Positions 33,974 to 43,541 are shown, counted from the stretch's first letter. The stretch: DNA of 64,000 bases from Myxococcaceae bacterium (GCA_004297725.1 SCUS01000053.1:1-64000); one strand, 5' to 3'. A program made the numbers and translations. Notes: a model not told the origin generated them from the letters alone.

Positions 33974-35109
33974 CCGCGCAGCGCCCCCCGCGCGATGACC
34001 AGCCGTTGGATCTCGCTCGTGCCCTCGTAGATCATCGTCACCCTCGAGTCGCGCATCCGTCGCTCCACCGCGAACTCGCGGGTGTAGCCGTAGCCCCCGT
34101 GCACCTGCACCGCGCGGTTGCACACCCGCCACGCCGTCTCCGACGCCGTCAGCTTCGCCATCGCCGCCTCCTGCGAGAAGGGGCGCTTCGACTCCTTCAG
34201 CCAGGCCGCGCGCATCACCAGCCAGCGCGCCGCGTCGAGCTCCGCGTGGCTGTCCGCGAGCATCCACTGCACCGCCTGGAACTCCGCGATCGCCTTGCCG
34301 AACTGCTGCCGCTCGGTCGCGTAGCGGCGCGCGTCGTCGAGGGCCCCCTCGCCGATGCCGAGGGCCTGGGCGCCGATGCCCACCCGGCCTCCGTCGAGCG
34401 CCATCATGGCGATCTTGAAGCCGCCTCCCTCCACGCCCAGGAGCGCGCTCGACGGCACCTCGCAGTCCTCGAAGACCAGCGGAACCGTGCTCGACGCGCG
34501 GATGCCCATCTTGTCTTCGCGCTTGCCCACGCGCAGCCCCGGGGTCCCCCCCTCCACCAGGAAGGCCGAGAGCCCTGCGGTGCCAGGGCCCCCCGTGCGG
34601 GCCCACACCACGAAGACGCCCGCGCGGTCTCCCGAGGTGATCCACTGCTTGTCGCCGTTGATCACCCAGGACTCGCCGCGGCGCACCGCCGTGGTGCGCA
34701 TCGCGCCCGGGTCGCTTCCCGCCCCCGGCTCGCTCAGCGCGAACGAGCCCGCCTCGTACTCCCCCCCGACCAGCCTCGGGACGTAGGTCTCCCGCTGCGC
34801 CGCGGTGCCGAAGCCCGCGATCACCTCGGAGACCATGTTGGTCACCGCCATCGTCACGGCGGTCGCCGCGCACCCTCGGGCGATCTCCTTCATGGCGAGC
34901 GCGTAGGACACCGCTCCAGCCTCGGAGCCGCCCAGCGCCGAGGGGACGTTCACCCCCATCAGCCCGAGCTCGGCCATCTCCTTCAGCACCTCCGAGGGGA
35001 TCCGCTCGGCGCGCTCGAACTCCGCAGCGCGCGGGCGCAACACCCGGTCGCTGAAGGCCCGCGCGGTCTCGCGCACCATCGCCTGCGTCTCGTTCAGCTC
35101 GAAGTCCAT
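33970..35109 (-). CDS. Acyl-CoA dehydrogenase
   Basis: The 379-residue FAD enzyme oxidises acyl-CoA to 2-enoyl-CoA and passes electrons to an electron-transfer flavoprotein. It shows all family parts: the N-terminal helical domain from [36 protein letters not shown] and [14 protein letters not shown] in the middle domain, and the catalytic base E362 in [17 protein letters not shown]. The position of the glutamate is that of short-, medium- and short-branched-chain enzymes rather than isovaleryl- or long-chain-type enzymes. The ATG at 35109 has GGAGAG upstream. It follows the AgmX-type lipoprotein gene by 11 bases and overlaps pdxJ by 4. No etf genes are nearby. Confidence 0.94.
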   Translation of the reverse strand: MDFELNETQAMVRETARAFSDRVLRPRAAEFERAERIPSEVLKEMAELGLMGVNVPSALGGSEAGAVSYALAMKEIARGCAATAVTMAVTNMVSEVIAGFGTAAQRETYVPRLVGGEYEAGSFALSEPGAGSDPGAMRTTAVRRGESWVINGDKQWITSGDRAGVFVVWARTGGPGTAGLSAFLVEGGTPGLRVGKREDKMGIRASSTVPLVFEDCEVPSSALLGVEGGGFKIAMMALDGGRVGIGAQALGIGEGALDDARRYATERQQFGKAIAEFQAVQWMLADSHAELDAARWLVMRAAWLKESKRPFSQEAAMAKLTASETAWRVCNRAVQVHGGYGYTREFAVERRMRDSRVTMIYEGTSEIQRLVIARGALRG

Positions 35110-35120
35110 CGCTCTCTCCG

Positions 35121-35858
35121 CTACGGGATCGTCACCGTGGTGCGCGCGTACCACGATCCGGGCGTCGGGAGGCGGAGGGCCTGCACCTCCCTCAGCACGC
35201 AGTCGGTCATCTCCCTCGCCTCGTGCGAGGAGAGCGCGGCCCCGGCGGCGGGGATCGTCCCGTCGGGCGCCACGTAGAGGGTCACCCGGAGGGGCGAGCG
35301 GTCACCGTGGCGGCAGGTGGCGAGGGCGGTGCGCCGGGTGCGCAGGGCGGTCTCCACCCGCTGGGCGGCGACGTCGGTGGCGGGCCTGCGATCGGGGCCG
35401 CCGTCCAGGTCGAGCGAGTAGGCGACCTCGGCCTCTCCGCCGCAGGGGGGCTCGAAGCGCAGCGCCGCCGCGGTCTCCACCATGCACCGCTCGGTCGCCC
35501 GGTCGCCCAGCGTCGACTCGGTCGGGATGGCCCAGCGCACCGCGCCGTCCTCGCCCACCCGGATGCGCAGCGCCACGCGGCCCGCGAGGCAGGGCAGCGC
35601 CTCCACGCGGCGGGTGTAGCAGGCCAGCATCGAGGCTTCGGCGTCTCGAAGGATGCGGCGCACCCGGGCCGGGTCGAGGCTGCCCATCTGGCCCTCGATG
35701 GACATGCCCTGGGTCGATCCGCAGCGCGAGGTGGGCGTCGTCGCGACGGGGGCGGCCGCGGGCCGGGAGGGAGGAGCCGCGGCGGGGGTCGTGGGCTGCG
35801 TCTGCGCGCCGCCGCAAGCGCCGGTCAGAAGCAGGAGGAGGAGGGCTCGTGCGCGCAT
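35121..35858 (-). CDS. AgmX/PglI C-terminal-domain lipoprotein
   Basis: The 245-residue protein has a lipobox (LLTGAC, Cys 15), an Ala/Pro/Thr spacer, and two copies of a TonB-like AgmX/PglI domain (about 60-150 and 160-245). Both begin with a Cys-containing helix ([17 protein letters not shown]), followed by a strand with a GxxxxxxxGxxxxA pattern and a second cysteine (ERCMVE; TDCVLRE). This domain is common in myxobacterial gliding-motility and envelope proteins. The exact role is unknown. It is the first gene of the operon leading to acd, pdxJ, acpS and nnrD. An inverted repeat lies upstream at 35914-35935. Confidence 0.8.
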   Translation of the reverse strand: MRARALLLLLLTGACGGAQTQPTTPAAAPPSRPAAAPVATTPTSRCGSTQGMSIEGQMGSLDPARVRRILRDAEASMLACYTRRVEALPCLAGRVALRIRVGEDGAVRWAIPTESTLGDRATERCMVETAAALRFEPPCGGEAEVAYSLDLDGGPDRRPATDVAAQRVETALRTRRTALATCRHGDRSPLRVTLYVAPDGTIPAAGAALSSHEAREMTDCVLREVQALRLPTPGSWYARTTVTIP

Positions 35859-35913
35859 CGGGCGGCGGAGTCTGCCAGAGTCACCAGGGCAGTCATAGGG
35901 CCGCTGGGGAAGC

Positions 35914-35935
35914 TGGAATTAGCCATGTGATTCCA
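35914..35935. repeat. Inverted repeat TGGAAT/ATTCCA upstream of the lipoprotein gene
   Basis: TGGAAT (35914-35919) and ATTCCA (35930-35935) are inverted with a 10-base centre, 56 bases upstream of the minus-strand lipoprotein start and in the only AT-rich patch of this gap. It is a candidate operator or part of a promoter. Confidence 0.4.
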
Positions 35936-36004
35936 AACACTCCCGATGGATGACCTCGGATGTCGCGCGAGCGTGACCTCAGCCCCTCGCGTCGACCTCG
36001 CGCG

Positions 36005-39000
36005 TCAATGGAAGTCGTGCGACGGGGGCAGCGCCAGCGCCTCGACCTCCGCCGAGAGGGACACCGCCTCCGCCCGGATCGCCTTCACGCTGAGCACCCC
36101 CTCCTGGTGCTGCACCACGCCGTGGATCTTCAGCACCCCGGCGGTCACCAGCAGCGCCCGCTGGTCGCGGTAGAGGGCGGGCGAGACGATGGCGTTGATG
36201 ACCCCGTGCTCGTCCTCCAGGGTCAGGAAGAAGAAGCCCCTGGCGCTCCCCGGGCGCTGCCGGGTGATGACCACGCCGGCCACGGACACCGCGCTCGCGT
36301 GACGGGCGAGGCGCAGCTCCGCCGAGGAGAGCACCCCCTCCCCGCGCAGCGCCTCCCTCACGAAGCGCATCGGGTGCGGCCCCACGGTCACCCCGCTCCG
36401 CTCCAGGTCGGCCGCCACCCGCTCGGTCAGCCGCATCGCCCTCACCGGGACCTCCGCCCTCGGGCCCGCAGCGCCGTCGAAGATGCCCCGGGGCATGGCC
36501 TCGAGCGCGCGCACCTGCCAGAGCGCCTCTCTCCGGTGCCAGGGCCGCTCCCGGTCGGTGAAGCGCAGCGCCCCGAGCTCCGCCAGGGCCTCCAGCTCCG
36601 AGCGATCGGGCGAGGCGCGACGTCGGAAGTCCTCCAGCGAGGTGAAGGCCGACTGCGCCCTCGCGGCCTCGATCGCCCTCCCGGTCGACTCCCTCATCCC
36701 AGCGACGAAGCGCATCCCCAGCCGCAGCCGCTGCTCTCCCGGGTCGCCCTCGCGGGAGCAGTTCCAGCAGGAGCGGGTGACGTCGATGGGGAGCACCCGC
36801 ACCCCGTGGCGCTGCGCGTCCCGGATGAGCGTGGCCGGGTGATAGAAGCCCATGGGCCAGTGGTTGAGCAGCGCCCCGGTGAAGGTCGCCGGGTAGTGCG
36901 CCCGCAGGTAGGCGCTGGCGTAGGCCAGCAGGGCGAAGCTCGCGCTGTGGGACTCCGGGAAGCCGTACTCCGAGAAGGAGGTGATCCCCCGGATGATCTG
37001 CTCCTGGTCGGCCTGGGCGTAGCCGTTGCGGGTCATGCCCTCGCGCAGGCGCCCCACGATGCGCGCCATCTTCGCGGCGCTGCGCCTCGACCCCATGGCC
37101 CGGCGCAGCTCCTCGGCCTCGCCGCCGGTGAAGTCCGCGGCCACCATCGAGACGCGCATGAGCTGCTCTTGAAAGAGCGGGATCCCCAGGGTTCGCTTGA
37201 GCACTGGCTCCAGGTCGGGGTGGGGATAGGTGACGTCCTCGCGGCCCGCTCGGCGGGCGATGTACGGGTGCACCATCTTCCCCACGATGGGCCCCGGGCG
37301 GATGAGCGCGACCTCCACCACCAGGTCGTAGAAGGTGCTCGGCTTGAGCCTCGGGAGCGTCGCCATCTGCGCCCTCGACTCGATCTGGAACACCCCCACG
37401 GTGTCCGCCGCCTGGATCATCGCGTAGGTCTTCGGGTCGTTGGCGGGCACCGAGGCGATGCTCGACTCCCGGCCGCCGTCGACGGTCGGCACCGTGGCGA
37501 AGACCTCCTCCAGCACTGCCATCATCCCGAGGCCCAGCAGGTCGATCTTCAGCATCCCCATCGCGGCGCAGTCGTCCTTGTCCCACTGGATCACCCGCCT
37601 CCCCTCCATCGCCGCGGGCTCGACCGGGACCACGTGGTCGAGCCGTCCGCGAGCGATCACCACGCCGCCGGAGTGCTGGCCCAGGTGCCTCGGGAGGTCC
37701 TCGATCTGCCGCCCCAGCGAGAGCCAGAGCGACACGCGACGGTCGAGCGCGTCGAGGCCCGCCGAGGCCACGCGCTCATCGAGCGCCTCGGGCGCTGCGC
37801 CGTGCAGGTGGTGGAGCTGCCGGGAGACCTTGGAGAGCACCTCCTCGGGCATTCCCAGCGCGCGGCCCACCTCGCGCATCGCGCTGCGCGCCCGGTAGGT
37901 GATCACGTTGGCGGTCATCGCCGCGCCCCGCTCCCCGTAGCGCCCGAACACGTACTGGATCACCCGCTCTCGCTGCTCGCCGCTCGGCAGGTCGAGGTCG
38001 ATGTCGGGCCACTCCCCGCGCTCCTCGGAGAGGAAGCGCTCGAAGAGGAGGTCCATCTCCACCGGGTCGACCGCGGTGATGCCGAGGCTGTAGCAGACCG
38101 CGCTGTTGGCCGCGGACCCCCTGCCCTGCACGAGGATCCCGCTCGTCCGGCAGAACTCCACGATGTCCCACACGATGAGGAAGTAGCCCGCGAAGCCGAG
38201 CTTCTCGATGAGCCCGAGCTCCTTGCGAAGCTGCGCCCAGGCCTTCGGGTGCTCCGGGCGGTAGCGCTCCCTCGCCTTCGTCATCGTGAGCTCATGGAGC
38301 CTCGCGGACATCTCCTCCGGCGTAAGCGATCCGTAGTCCGGCAGCTCGTAGCCGAGGTTGTCGAGCGTGAAGGCGCATCGCTCGGCGAGGCGCTCGGCCT
38401 CTCGCAGCGCGCCGGGCAGGTCGCGAAAGCTCCTTCGGGTGCTCTCCTCGGAGCGCAGGTGCCAGCCGTGATGGGGCAGCAGCAGCCGCCCCGCGCGGTC
38501 GATGGTGGTGCGCTCGCGGATGCACGCGAACACGTCGTGAAGCGTGGCGTCCGACTCTCGCGCGTAGCGCACGTCCCCGGTGGCGACGGCGTTCACCCCG
38601 AGGTGCCTCGCGAGCGCGACGAGGCGCTGGGTGCGCCGCTCCTCGGGGCGGTGCTGGTGGCGGGTGAGCTCGACCACCGCATCCTCGCGGCCGAAGACGC
38701 CCACGACCGCTCGGGACCACCGCAGCGCGGCCTCTCGGTCGAAGCGCCGCTGCGCGAGCCCGGCGAGCGGCAGGTCGGCGGCGGTGAGCATCGCCACGAG
38801 GCCCGCCCGGTGGGCGGCGAGCTCGGCCAGGGTGACCGAGGCGAGGCCCTCCCTCGCCTGCGCCTTGGTGACCTTCGCCTTGGCGAGGGTGACGAGGGCG
38901 CAGAGGTTCTGGTAGCCGGCGCGGCTGGTCACCAGCAGCGCGAGGCGGCCGTCGAGGCCCTCGTCGCGCAGCGCGAGGTTGACCCCGAAGATGGGCCGCA

Positions 39001-39172
39001 CCCCCTGCTCCCTCGCGGCGGCCTGGAAGCGCGGGCCCCCGCTCACCCCGTCGCGGTCGATGAGCGCGAGCGAGGGGATCTCCAGCTCCGCCGCGCGAGA
39101 GACCAGCGCCTCCGGGTCGGACGACCCTCGAAGGAAGCTGAAGGCGCTGATGGCGTGGAGTTCGGGCAGCAC
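36005..39172 (-). CDS. dnaE2: Error-prone DNA polymerase III alpha subunit DnaE2
   Basis: The 1055-residue C-family polymerase has an N-terminal PHP domain (ELHAISAFSFLRGSS at 4-18) and a palm with GRGSAANSAVCYSLGI (350-365) and the catalytic aspartates in WPDIDLDLPSG (388-397). Finger/thumb regions follow, and an OB-fold near the C-terminus (SVAGVVITRQRPGSARGF). Length and the opening motif identify DnaE2 rather than replicative DnaE1 (about 1150-1200 residues). It is the polymerase that, with ImuA and ImuB, performs damage-induced mutagenic synthesis. The GTG at 39172 is forced because an in-frame stop lies 9 bases further upstream. It follows an MBL hydrolase gene by 44 bases. imuA-imuB lie 23 kb to the right. 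Confidence 0.96.
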   Translation of the reverse strand: MLPELHAISAFSFLRGSSDPEALVSRAAELEIPSLALIDRDGVSGGPRFQAAAREQGVRPIFGVNLALRDEGLDGRLALLVTSRAGYQNLCALVTLAKAKVTKAQAREGLASVTLAELAAHRAGLVAMLTAADLPLAGLAQRRFDREAALRWSRAVVGVFGREDAVVELTRHQHRPEERRTQRLVALARHLGVNAVATGDVRYARESDATLHDVFACIRERTTIDRAGRLLLPHHGWHLRSEESTRRSFRDLPGALREAERLAERCAFTLDNLGYELPDYGSLTPEEMSARLHELTMTKARERYRPEHPKAWAQLRKELGLIEKLGFAGYFLIVWDIVEFCRTSGILVQGRGSAANSAVCYSLGITAVDPVEMDLLFERFLSEERGEWPDIDLDLPSGEQRERVIQYVFGRYGERGAAMTANVITYRARSAMREVGRALGMPEEVLSKVSRQLHHLHGAAPEALDERVASAGLDALDRRVSLWLSLGRQIEDLPRHLGQHSGGVVIARGRLDHVVPVEPAAMEGRRVIQWDKDDCAAMGMLKIDLLGLGMMAVLEEVFATVPTVDGGRESSIASVPANDPKTYAMIQAADTVGVFQIESRAQMATLPRLKPSTFYDLVVEVALIRPGPIVGKMVHPYIARRAGREDVTYPHPDLEPVLKRTLGIPLFQEQLMRVSMVAADFTGGEAEELRRAMGSRRSAAKMARIVGRLREGMTRNGYAQADQEQIIRGITSFSEYGFPESHSASFALLAYASAYLRAHYPATFTGALLNHWPMGFYHPATLIRDAQRHGVRVLPIDVTRSCWNCSREGDPGEQRLRLGMRFVAGMRESTGRAIEAARAQSAFTSLEDFRRRASPDRSELEALAELGALRFTDRERPWHRREALWQVRALEAMPRGIFDGAAGPRAEVPVRAMRLTERVAADLERSGVTVGPHPMRFVREALRGEGVLSSAELRLARHASAVSVAGVVITRQRPGSARGFFFLTLEDEHGVINAIVSPALYRDQRALLVTAGVLKIHGVVQHQEGVLSVKAIRAEAVSLSAEVEALALPPSHDFH

Positions 39173-39216
39173 CGCGGATCACGGTACTGGTCATCCGTGC
39201 AGCGCGGCAACGGCTC

Positions 39217-39939
39217 TCAGCCCCGGCGTCTCTCCCCTTCGAGCCCGGCGATCACCCTCCGCCGGGCGTCGCCCACCATCGGGCTGCCGTGGCCTGCGAG
39301 CACGTGCTCGTAGTGCCAGCCCTGGGCGTGGAAGGCATCGAGCGCTTCGTGGGCGCCTCGGGTGTCGATGGAGAAGGCGTCGTAGGCGGGCATCACGGCG
39401 CCGAAGAGGGTGAGCGGAGGGCGCGCGGTGAGCAGCGTGTCGCCGGTGAGCAGGCAGCCCGTCGACTCGTGGAGGAAGAACACCGAGCCCTCGGTGTGGC
39501 CCGGCAGGAGGTGCACCGAGAGGCCCGCCACGGTGTCGCCGTGCTCGAGGGCGCGGTCGACGCGGAGCCTCGCGGGGAAGGCGTTCTCGAAGGCGCCGAG
39601 GGCGCGCTCGAGGGGTTTGCCCTTCCCTCCGAGGCGGAAGCGTGGGGCGCTGCCGTCGAGCACCGCGGCGTCGGCGCGGTGGCAGAGCACCTTCACGCCG
39701 TGCTCCCGCTGAAGGAAGGCCGCGTTGCCAGCGTGGTCGGAGTGGCGGTGGGTGAGCAGCACGCCGGTGAGCTCGCTCGGACGAAGGCCCGTCGATCGCA
39801 GCTCGCTGAGGAGCTGCCAGCGCTCGCTCCAGTGGCCCGAGTCGACGAGCCAGCGGTCGCCCGGCCCTCCGTCGAGCAGGTAGACGTTGGAGACCATCAG
39901 TCGACGGAAGCGGCGAAACGGACCCACCACGGACTTCAT
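39217..39939 (-). CDS. MBL-fold metallohydrolase
   Basis: The 240-residue protein has the metallo-beta-lactamase di-zinc signature: THRHSDHAG (H64, H66, D68, H69), then H148 in LLPGHTEGS, D167 in LLTGDTLL and H217 in VLAGHGSP. This ligand set is typical of glyoxalase II-like and other hydrolases of the superfamily. No substrate-specific domain is present and there is no signal peptide, so it is a cytoplasmic hydrolase of unknown substrate. It lies between a secreted lipoprotein gene (25-base gap) and dnaE2 (44-base gap), all on the minus strand. Confidence 0.9.
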   Translation of the reverse strand: MKSVVGPFRRFRRLMVSNVYLLDGGPGDRWLVDSGHWSERWQLLSELRSTGLRPSELTGVLLTHRHSDHAGNAAFLQREHGVKVLCHRADAAVLDGSAPRFRLGGKGKPLERALGAFENAFPARLRVDRALEHGDTVAGLSVHLLPGHTEGSVFFLHESTGCLLTGDTLLTARPPLTLFGAVMPAYDAFSIDTRGAHEALDAFHAQGWHYEHVLAGHGSPMVGDARRRVIAGLEGERRRG

Positions 39940-39964
39940 GGCGTTGCCTCTCCGGGTCGGGTGA

Positions 39965-41020
39965 TCAGCCGCCCGCCCAGTCGATGCAGTCCTCGTTGGT
40001 GTGGATGTTGTTCACCGGCAGGTCGAGCATCAGCGAGCGGATGGTCATCTGTGCGCCGTTGGGGACGTTCTCGCAGCGCCCGTTGGTGTACTGCCGCACC
40101 TCGCGGGCCCTCACGTTGCGAAACTCCACCCGCATCCGGGTGCCCACGGGTGAGCTTCGCTGGAGCTGGTGGAAGACCACCTGGCCTTCGTAGGCCAGGT
40201 AGCTGCGCTCGGCCCTCCAGGTGGGCGCGGTCTGGATGCCGGAGAGGGTGGAGACGAAGAAGGGGCGCGTCCCGGCGCGAACGCGCGAGAGGTCGATGGT
40301 GTCCCCGGTGACGGGGCCGCCGTTGTTGAGGAAGTCGTAGAAGCGCAGCGCCACCATGGCGTTCTCGGTGTCCTCCACGAAGACGAAGAGCGAGCCGTCC
40401 TCGGGGCGGTAGCACTGCATCGACCAGTTGAAGCGGATGGTGTCGAAGTTCACCACCGGCCCGGTGCTGGGAAGAACCGGGTCGCTGCACAGGCCCATCC
40501 CGGTGTTGCCGAGGTCCGTCGGAGGGAGCGTCGTCCCTGCGTCGCGAGGGGTCGTCGGTCCCGTGTCGGGGACGGTGCTCCCTGCGTCGCGAGGAGCGCC
40601 CGGCACCGCGCACCGAGGGATGTATCCGGCGGCGCGGTAGCAGTCGTCGTCAGCGTCGCAGGTGCAACGGTCCTCGCCGGGCCAGCACCAGCGGATGTGG
40701 CCCGCGGCGTTGCGGGGCTCGTTGTTGCGATCGAGGGTGACGGGCTCGTAGACGCAGCCCGAGTCGATGGCGGGAGAGCCCGCGTCCATCGGAGCGACTG
40801 GAGTTCCAGCGTCCATCGGGGGGACGGGAGTGCCTGCGTCGGTCGGTGCCGGGGGAGCGCCCCGGTCGATGGCCACGACACCGCGGTCGGTGGAGGCCGC
40901 GACATCGCGGGGCTGAACGGTGCTGGCGTCAGGGACGGCGGAGGCCGGGTCGGCGCCGCAGCCGAGCCCGAGGAGCGCCGCGGGGAGGATCCAGCCCATG
41001 GGGCGCTTCGGGGACATCAC
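39965..41020 (-). CDS. Predicted lipoprotein with DAG-Pro linker, unknown function
   Basis: The 351-residue protein has a lipoprotein signal (ALLGLGC, Cys 21). A low-complexity Asp/Ala/Gly/Thr/Pro linker (about 25-90 and again 140-170) flanks a cysteine-rich block (WCWPGEDRCTCDADDDCYRA, near 110-130). A C-terminal domain of about 175 residues is rich in Phe, Tyr and Arg and has paired cysteines (MQCYRP; NGRCENVP; NEDCIDWAGG). I do not recognise the family. Export to the outer surface or periplasm is likely. It has the same linker type as the next upstream gene (41078-42838) and the PhoX-like protein. Confidence 0.75.
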   Translation of the reverse strand: MMSPKRPMGWILPAALLGLGCGADPASAVPDASTVQPRDVAASTDRGVVAIDRGAPPAPTDAGTPVPPMDAGTPVAPMDAGSPAIDSGCVYEPVTLDRNNEPRNAAGHIRWCWPGEDRCTCDADDDCYRAAGYIPRCAVPGAPRDAGSTVPDTGPTTPRDAGTTLPPTDLGNTGMGLCSDPVLPSTGPVVNFDTIRFNWSMQCYRPEDGSLFVFVEDTENAMVALRFYDFLNNGGPVTGDTIDLSRVRAGTRPFFVSTLSGIQTAPTWRAERSYLAYEGQVVFHQLQRSSPVGTRMRVEFRNVRAREVRQYTNGRCENVPNGAQMTIRSLMLDLPVNNIHTNEDCIDWAGG

Positions 41021-41077
41021 GATGGGAGCGAGAGATGTCGCGTCTGCCCACCGCCGTCAACACGGCGGCGGGGACGG

Positions 41078-42838
41078 TCAGCGGAGGCCGGTGCAGTTCT
41101 GCGTGGCGCCGGTCACGCTGGTGCTGAAGAGCACGCCCGCGACGCCGCCGAAGCCTTCATGGAAGGCGATGCCCGAGCACATCGCCCGGGGAGAGACCTC
41201 GCTCCCGCGGAAGGTGGTCTCGCCCATGCGCTCCCAGAGAGAGAACAGCTCCTCGTCGCGCACTTCCAGGCGGAAGGTGCTCGTCCCCAGCGCCGCGCAG
41301 GGGATCTCCACGAAGGCGTTGGACCACACGGCGCCCACGCGAGGGGCCTCCCAGGAGTCGTTCTCGGTGCTGGTGGTCCAGCGCGGAGAGACCGCGGTGC
41401 CCGGCGAGTACATCAGCGCGAACATGTCCGGCCCCTCCCAGCGCCCGAGGAACCAGTTGGCCCCCGCCCCGCACTGCGTCGCCACCACGTTGCGGAAGGC
41501 GTCGCCCACCACGCGATCGGCGGCGTCGCCCACGTCCATCCGGACGCCGTTGATCTGGTCGCGGAGCACCTCGCGCACCCGGTCGGCGCTCGCGTTGCAG
41601 ACGAAGTCCGTGAGCCCGGGGATGCCGTCCCAGCCGTTTCCATCGGGGCGCCGCGGGGTCGCGTAGATGCGCGTCACCTGGAGGCGGAGCGTTCCGCCAG
41701 CGGGGCAGGCGCGAGCGACGTCCGCGGGGTTGAAGCTCGTCGGGTTGCCGAAGCCCGGGATGCCAGGGCCCTGGGTGCCCGAGTCGGTGCCGGTGCCGGC
41801 GTCGGTGCCCGCGTCGGCGGTGGTGGTGCACTGCGAGCCGAGCCAGGCCCACGAGCCGCAGCTCGCGACGACGCCGCTGGGACCGGAGGAGGTTCCGACG
41901 GCGCAGCGGTTGGCGCCGGGGCACCAGCCGCACTGGGAGCGCCCGGTGCACGACGAGCAGGTCGTCGCGCTGATGCAGGGATCGCCCGCATCGACCGCAG
42001 GGCCCGCATCGACGGCGGTGCCCGCGTCGGGGCGCGCGGTGCACTGGCCGGTGTACCAGGCCCACGACCCGCAGGTGGCGGCCATGGTGTTGGGGCCGGT
42101 GCCGGTGCCGGGGAGGCAGCGGTTGAGGCCGGGGCACCAGCCGCACGAGGAGCGCGCCGTGCAGGCGCCGCAGTCGGCCGCGGAGGCGCAGAGGTCCGTG
42201 GCGGTCCCGGCGTCGGTGGTGGCGGCGGTGCACTGCGAGGAGAGCCACGACCAGCCGCTCGCGCACGAGGGGCCCATCGTAGGCGCGTCGCGCCCGCCGG
42301 TCTGGCAGCGCCCGGTGGCACCGCAGAAGCCGCACGACGCCCTCCCCGTGCAGGCGCCGCAGGTCGTCGACGACGCGCAGGGATCGCCCGCATCGGCGGC
42401 CGCGGTGCCGGTGTCGGCGGCAGAGCCCGCGTCGACGGGAGTGGTGGTCCCGGTGTCGGGGGCGACGGTGCCCGCGTCGACGGGAGAGCCCGAGTCGACG
42501 GGGGTGGTGGTCCCGGTGTCGGGGGTGCCCGCGTCGACGACGGGGCAGCGATCGGGAGCGGGGGTCCAGCCGGAGGCGCAGGCGCCTGCGGAGGGACCGG
42601 TGGTGTTGCCTCCCATGCAGGTGCCGGTGGCGCCGCACCAGCCGCAGGGGCCGAGGCTCGCGCAGGTGCCGCACTGGGTGACCGCGCCGCAGTTCACCGG
42701 AGTGACCGTCGGCGTGTCCATCGCGTTGCCCAGGTCGGGCGTCGCGCCGGAGTCGCCGACCTGCGTCATCTCTTCCCCGTTCGCACAGCCGACGGCGGCC
42801 AGCGAAGCGAGCACCATGCAAAGCAACCCACGCTTCAT
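41078..42838 (-). CDS. Lipoprotein with four eight-cysteine PSI-like modules
   Basis: The 586-residue protein has a lipobox (AAVGC, Cys 18) and four modules with identical cysteine layout: C50-C98, C154-C203, C217-C266 and C288-C337. In each, the first six cysteines follow C-x5-C-x2-C-x5-C-x2-C-x5-C, with CGWC or CGFC at the centre, then two more after 12-14 and 9-10 residues. This resembles eukaryotic PSI (plexin-semaphorin-integrin) domains. Linkers are Asp/Ala/Gly/Thr/Pro repeats. Residues about 355-586 form a separate domain (starting CPAGGTLRLQVTRIYATPRR) that I do not recognise. Extracellular, disulfide-bonded and surface-anchored is the likely state. Binding partner unknown. Confidence 0.8.
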   Translation of the reverse strand: MKRGLLCMVLASLAAVGCANGEEMTQVGDSGATPDLGNAMDTPTVTPVNCGAVTQCGTCASLGPCGWCGATGTCMGGNTTGPSAGACASGWTPAPDRCPVVDAGTPDTGTTTPVDSGSPVDAGTVAPDTGTTTPVDAGSAADTGTAAADAGDPCASSTTCGACTGRASCGFCGATGRCQTGGRDAPTMGPSCASGWSWLSSQCTAATTDAGTATDLCASAADCGACTARSSCGWCPGLNRCLPGTGTGPNTMAATCGSWAWYTGQCTARPDAGTAVDAGPAVDAGDPCISATTCSSCTGRSQCGWCPGANRCAVGTSSGPSGVVASCGSWAWLGSQCTTTADAGTDAGTGTDSGTQGPGIPGFGNPTSFNPADVARACPAGGTLRLQVTRIYATPRRPDGNGWDGIPGLTDFVCNASADRVREVLRDQINGVRMDVGDAADRVVGDAFRNVVATQCGAGANWFLGRWEGPDMFALMYSPGTAVSPRWTTSTENDSWEAPRVGAVWSNAFVEIPCAALGTSTFRLEVRDEELFSLWERMGETTFRGSEVSPRAMCSGIAFHEGFGGVAGVLFSTSVTGATQNCTGLR

Positions 42839-42895
42839 GGTCGCGGGCTTTCGCCGCGATGCGACGGAATGTCAAGCGAGGGGGCGCAGCGCGGA

Positions 42896-43519
42896 TCAGG
42901 GATACGGGTCCTTGCGGAGGTTGAAGGCGACGGAGATGCGCGGCGCGTCGTGGGGGTGCGGGGTCACCTGATGCTGCAGGTAGGAGGGGAAGAGCACCAT
43001 CATCCCAGGGGCCGGATCGACGTCGAAGTGGTCGCGGGTGAAGTCGCTGAGGAAGCTCATCAGCTGCTGGGCCACAGGGTTGAGGAAGCGCAGCCGACCC
43101 GACGCTCCGCCGCCCTCGGGCACGCCCGCGTCGACGTAGTACACGCCCGACCAGGTGGACCCGGGGTGGCAGTGGAGCTCATTGAATCCGCTGCGGCGGT
43201 TGATGTTCGCCCACATGGCCATCTGCCAGGAGAAGGCCACCGTCTTTTCGACGTTGCGGAGCAGCTGGGCCGTCGCGTGGTTGGCCATCTCGACGGCGCG
43301 CTGTATCAGGACGGCCCCGGGGGCGCCGGCCCAGGCCGCGAAGTCCTCGCCGGACTGCCAGCCTCCGGCGTTGCTACGCACCCGCCCCGGGTCACTCGTG
43401 GAGCGCTCCAGGATGAGCGCCCGCAGGCTTGCGTTGAGCGCGTCGCTGTCAGGCCAGCGGTGCATCAGCAGTGGAGAGTGGAACAGCGGGACGATCGGGG
43501 CGCTCTCGAAGGGTTTCAC
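42896..43519 (-). CDS. Putative 2-oxoglutarate/Fe(II) oxygenase (TIGR02466-like)
   Basis: The 207-residue protein has the double-stranded beta-helix iron triad of 2OG-Fe(II) oxygenases: H116 and H118 in NELHCHPGSTWSGVYYVDAG and H183 in FPSYLQHQVTPH, with the 2OG-binding R194 in PRISVAFNL. The blocks PGMMVLFPSYLQHQV and GVYYVDAG are those of the conserved TIGR02466 family, whose substrate is unknown. The first metal pair reads H-x-H instead of the commoner H-x-D, as is usual in this group. No signal peptide. It lies downstream of the PKD-domain lipoprotein gene with a large hairpin between them, so it may be transcribed separately. Confidence 0.85.
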   Translation of the reverse strand: MKPFESAPIVPLFHSPLLMHRWPDSDALNASLRALILERSTSDPGRVRSNAGGWQSGEDFAAWAGAPGAVLIQRAVEMANHATAQLLRNVEKTVAFSWQMAMWANINRRSGFNELHCHPGSTWSGVYYVDAGVPEGGGASGRLRFLNPVAQQLMSFLSDFTRDHFDVDPAPGMMVLFPSYLQHQVTPHPHDAPRISVAFNLRKDPYP

Positions 43520-43541
43520 GGGCCTCCGCGCACGGTAGCGT

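Noticed and set aside
39173..39216. A LexA-type operator in front of dnaE2
   Set aside because: The 44-base gap has no convincing palindrome or known SOS box; the search was by eye only.
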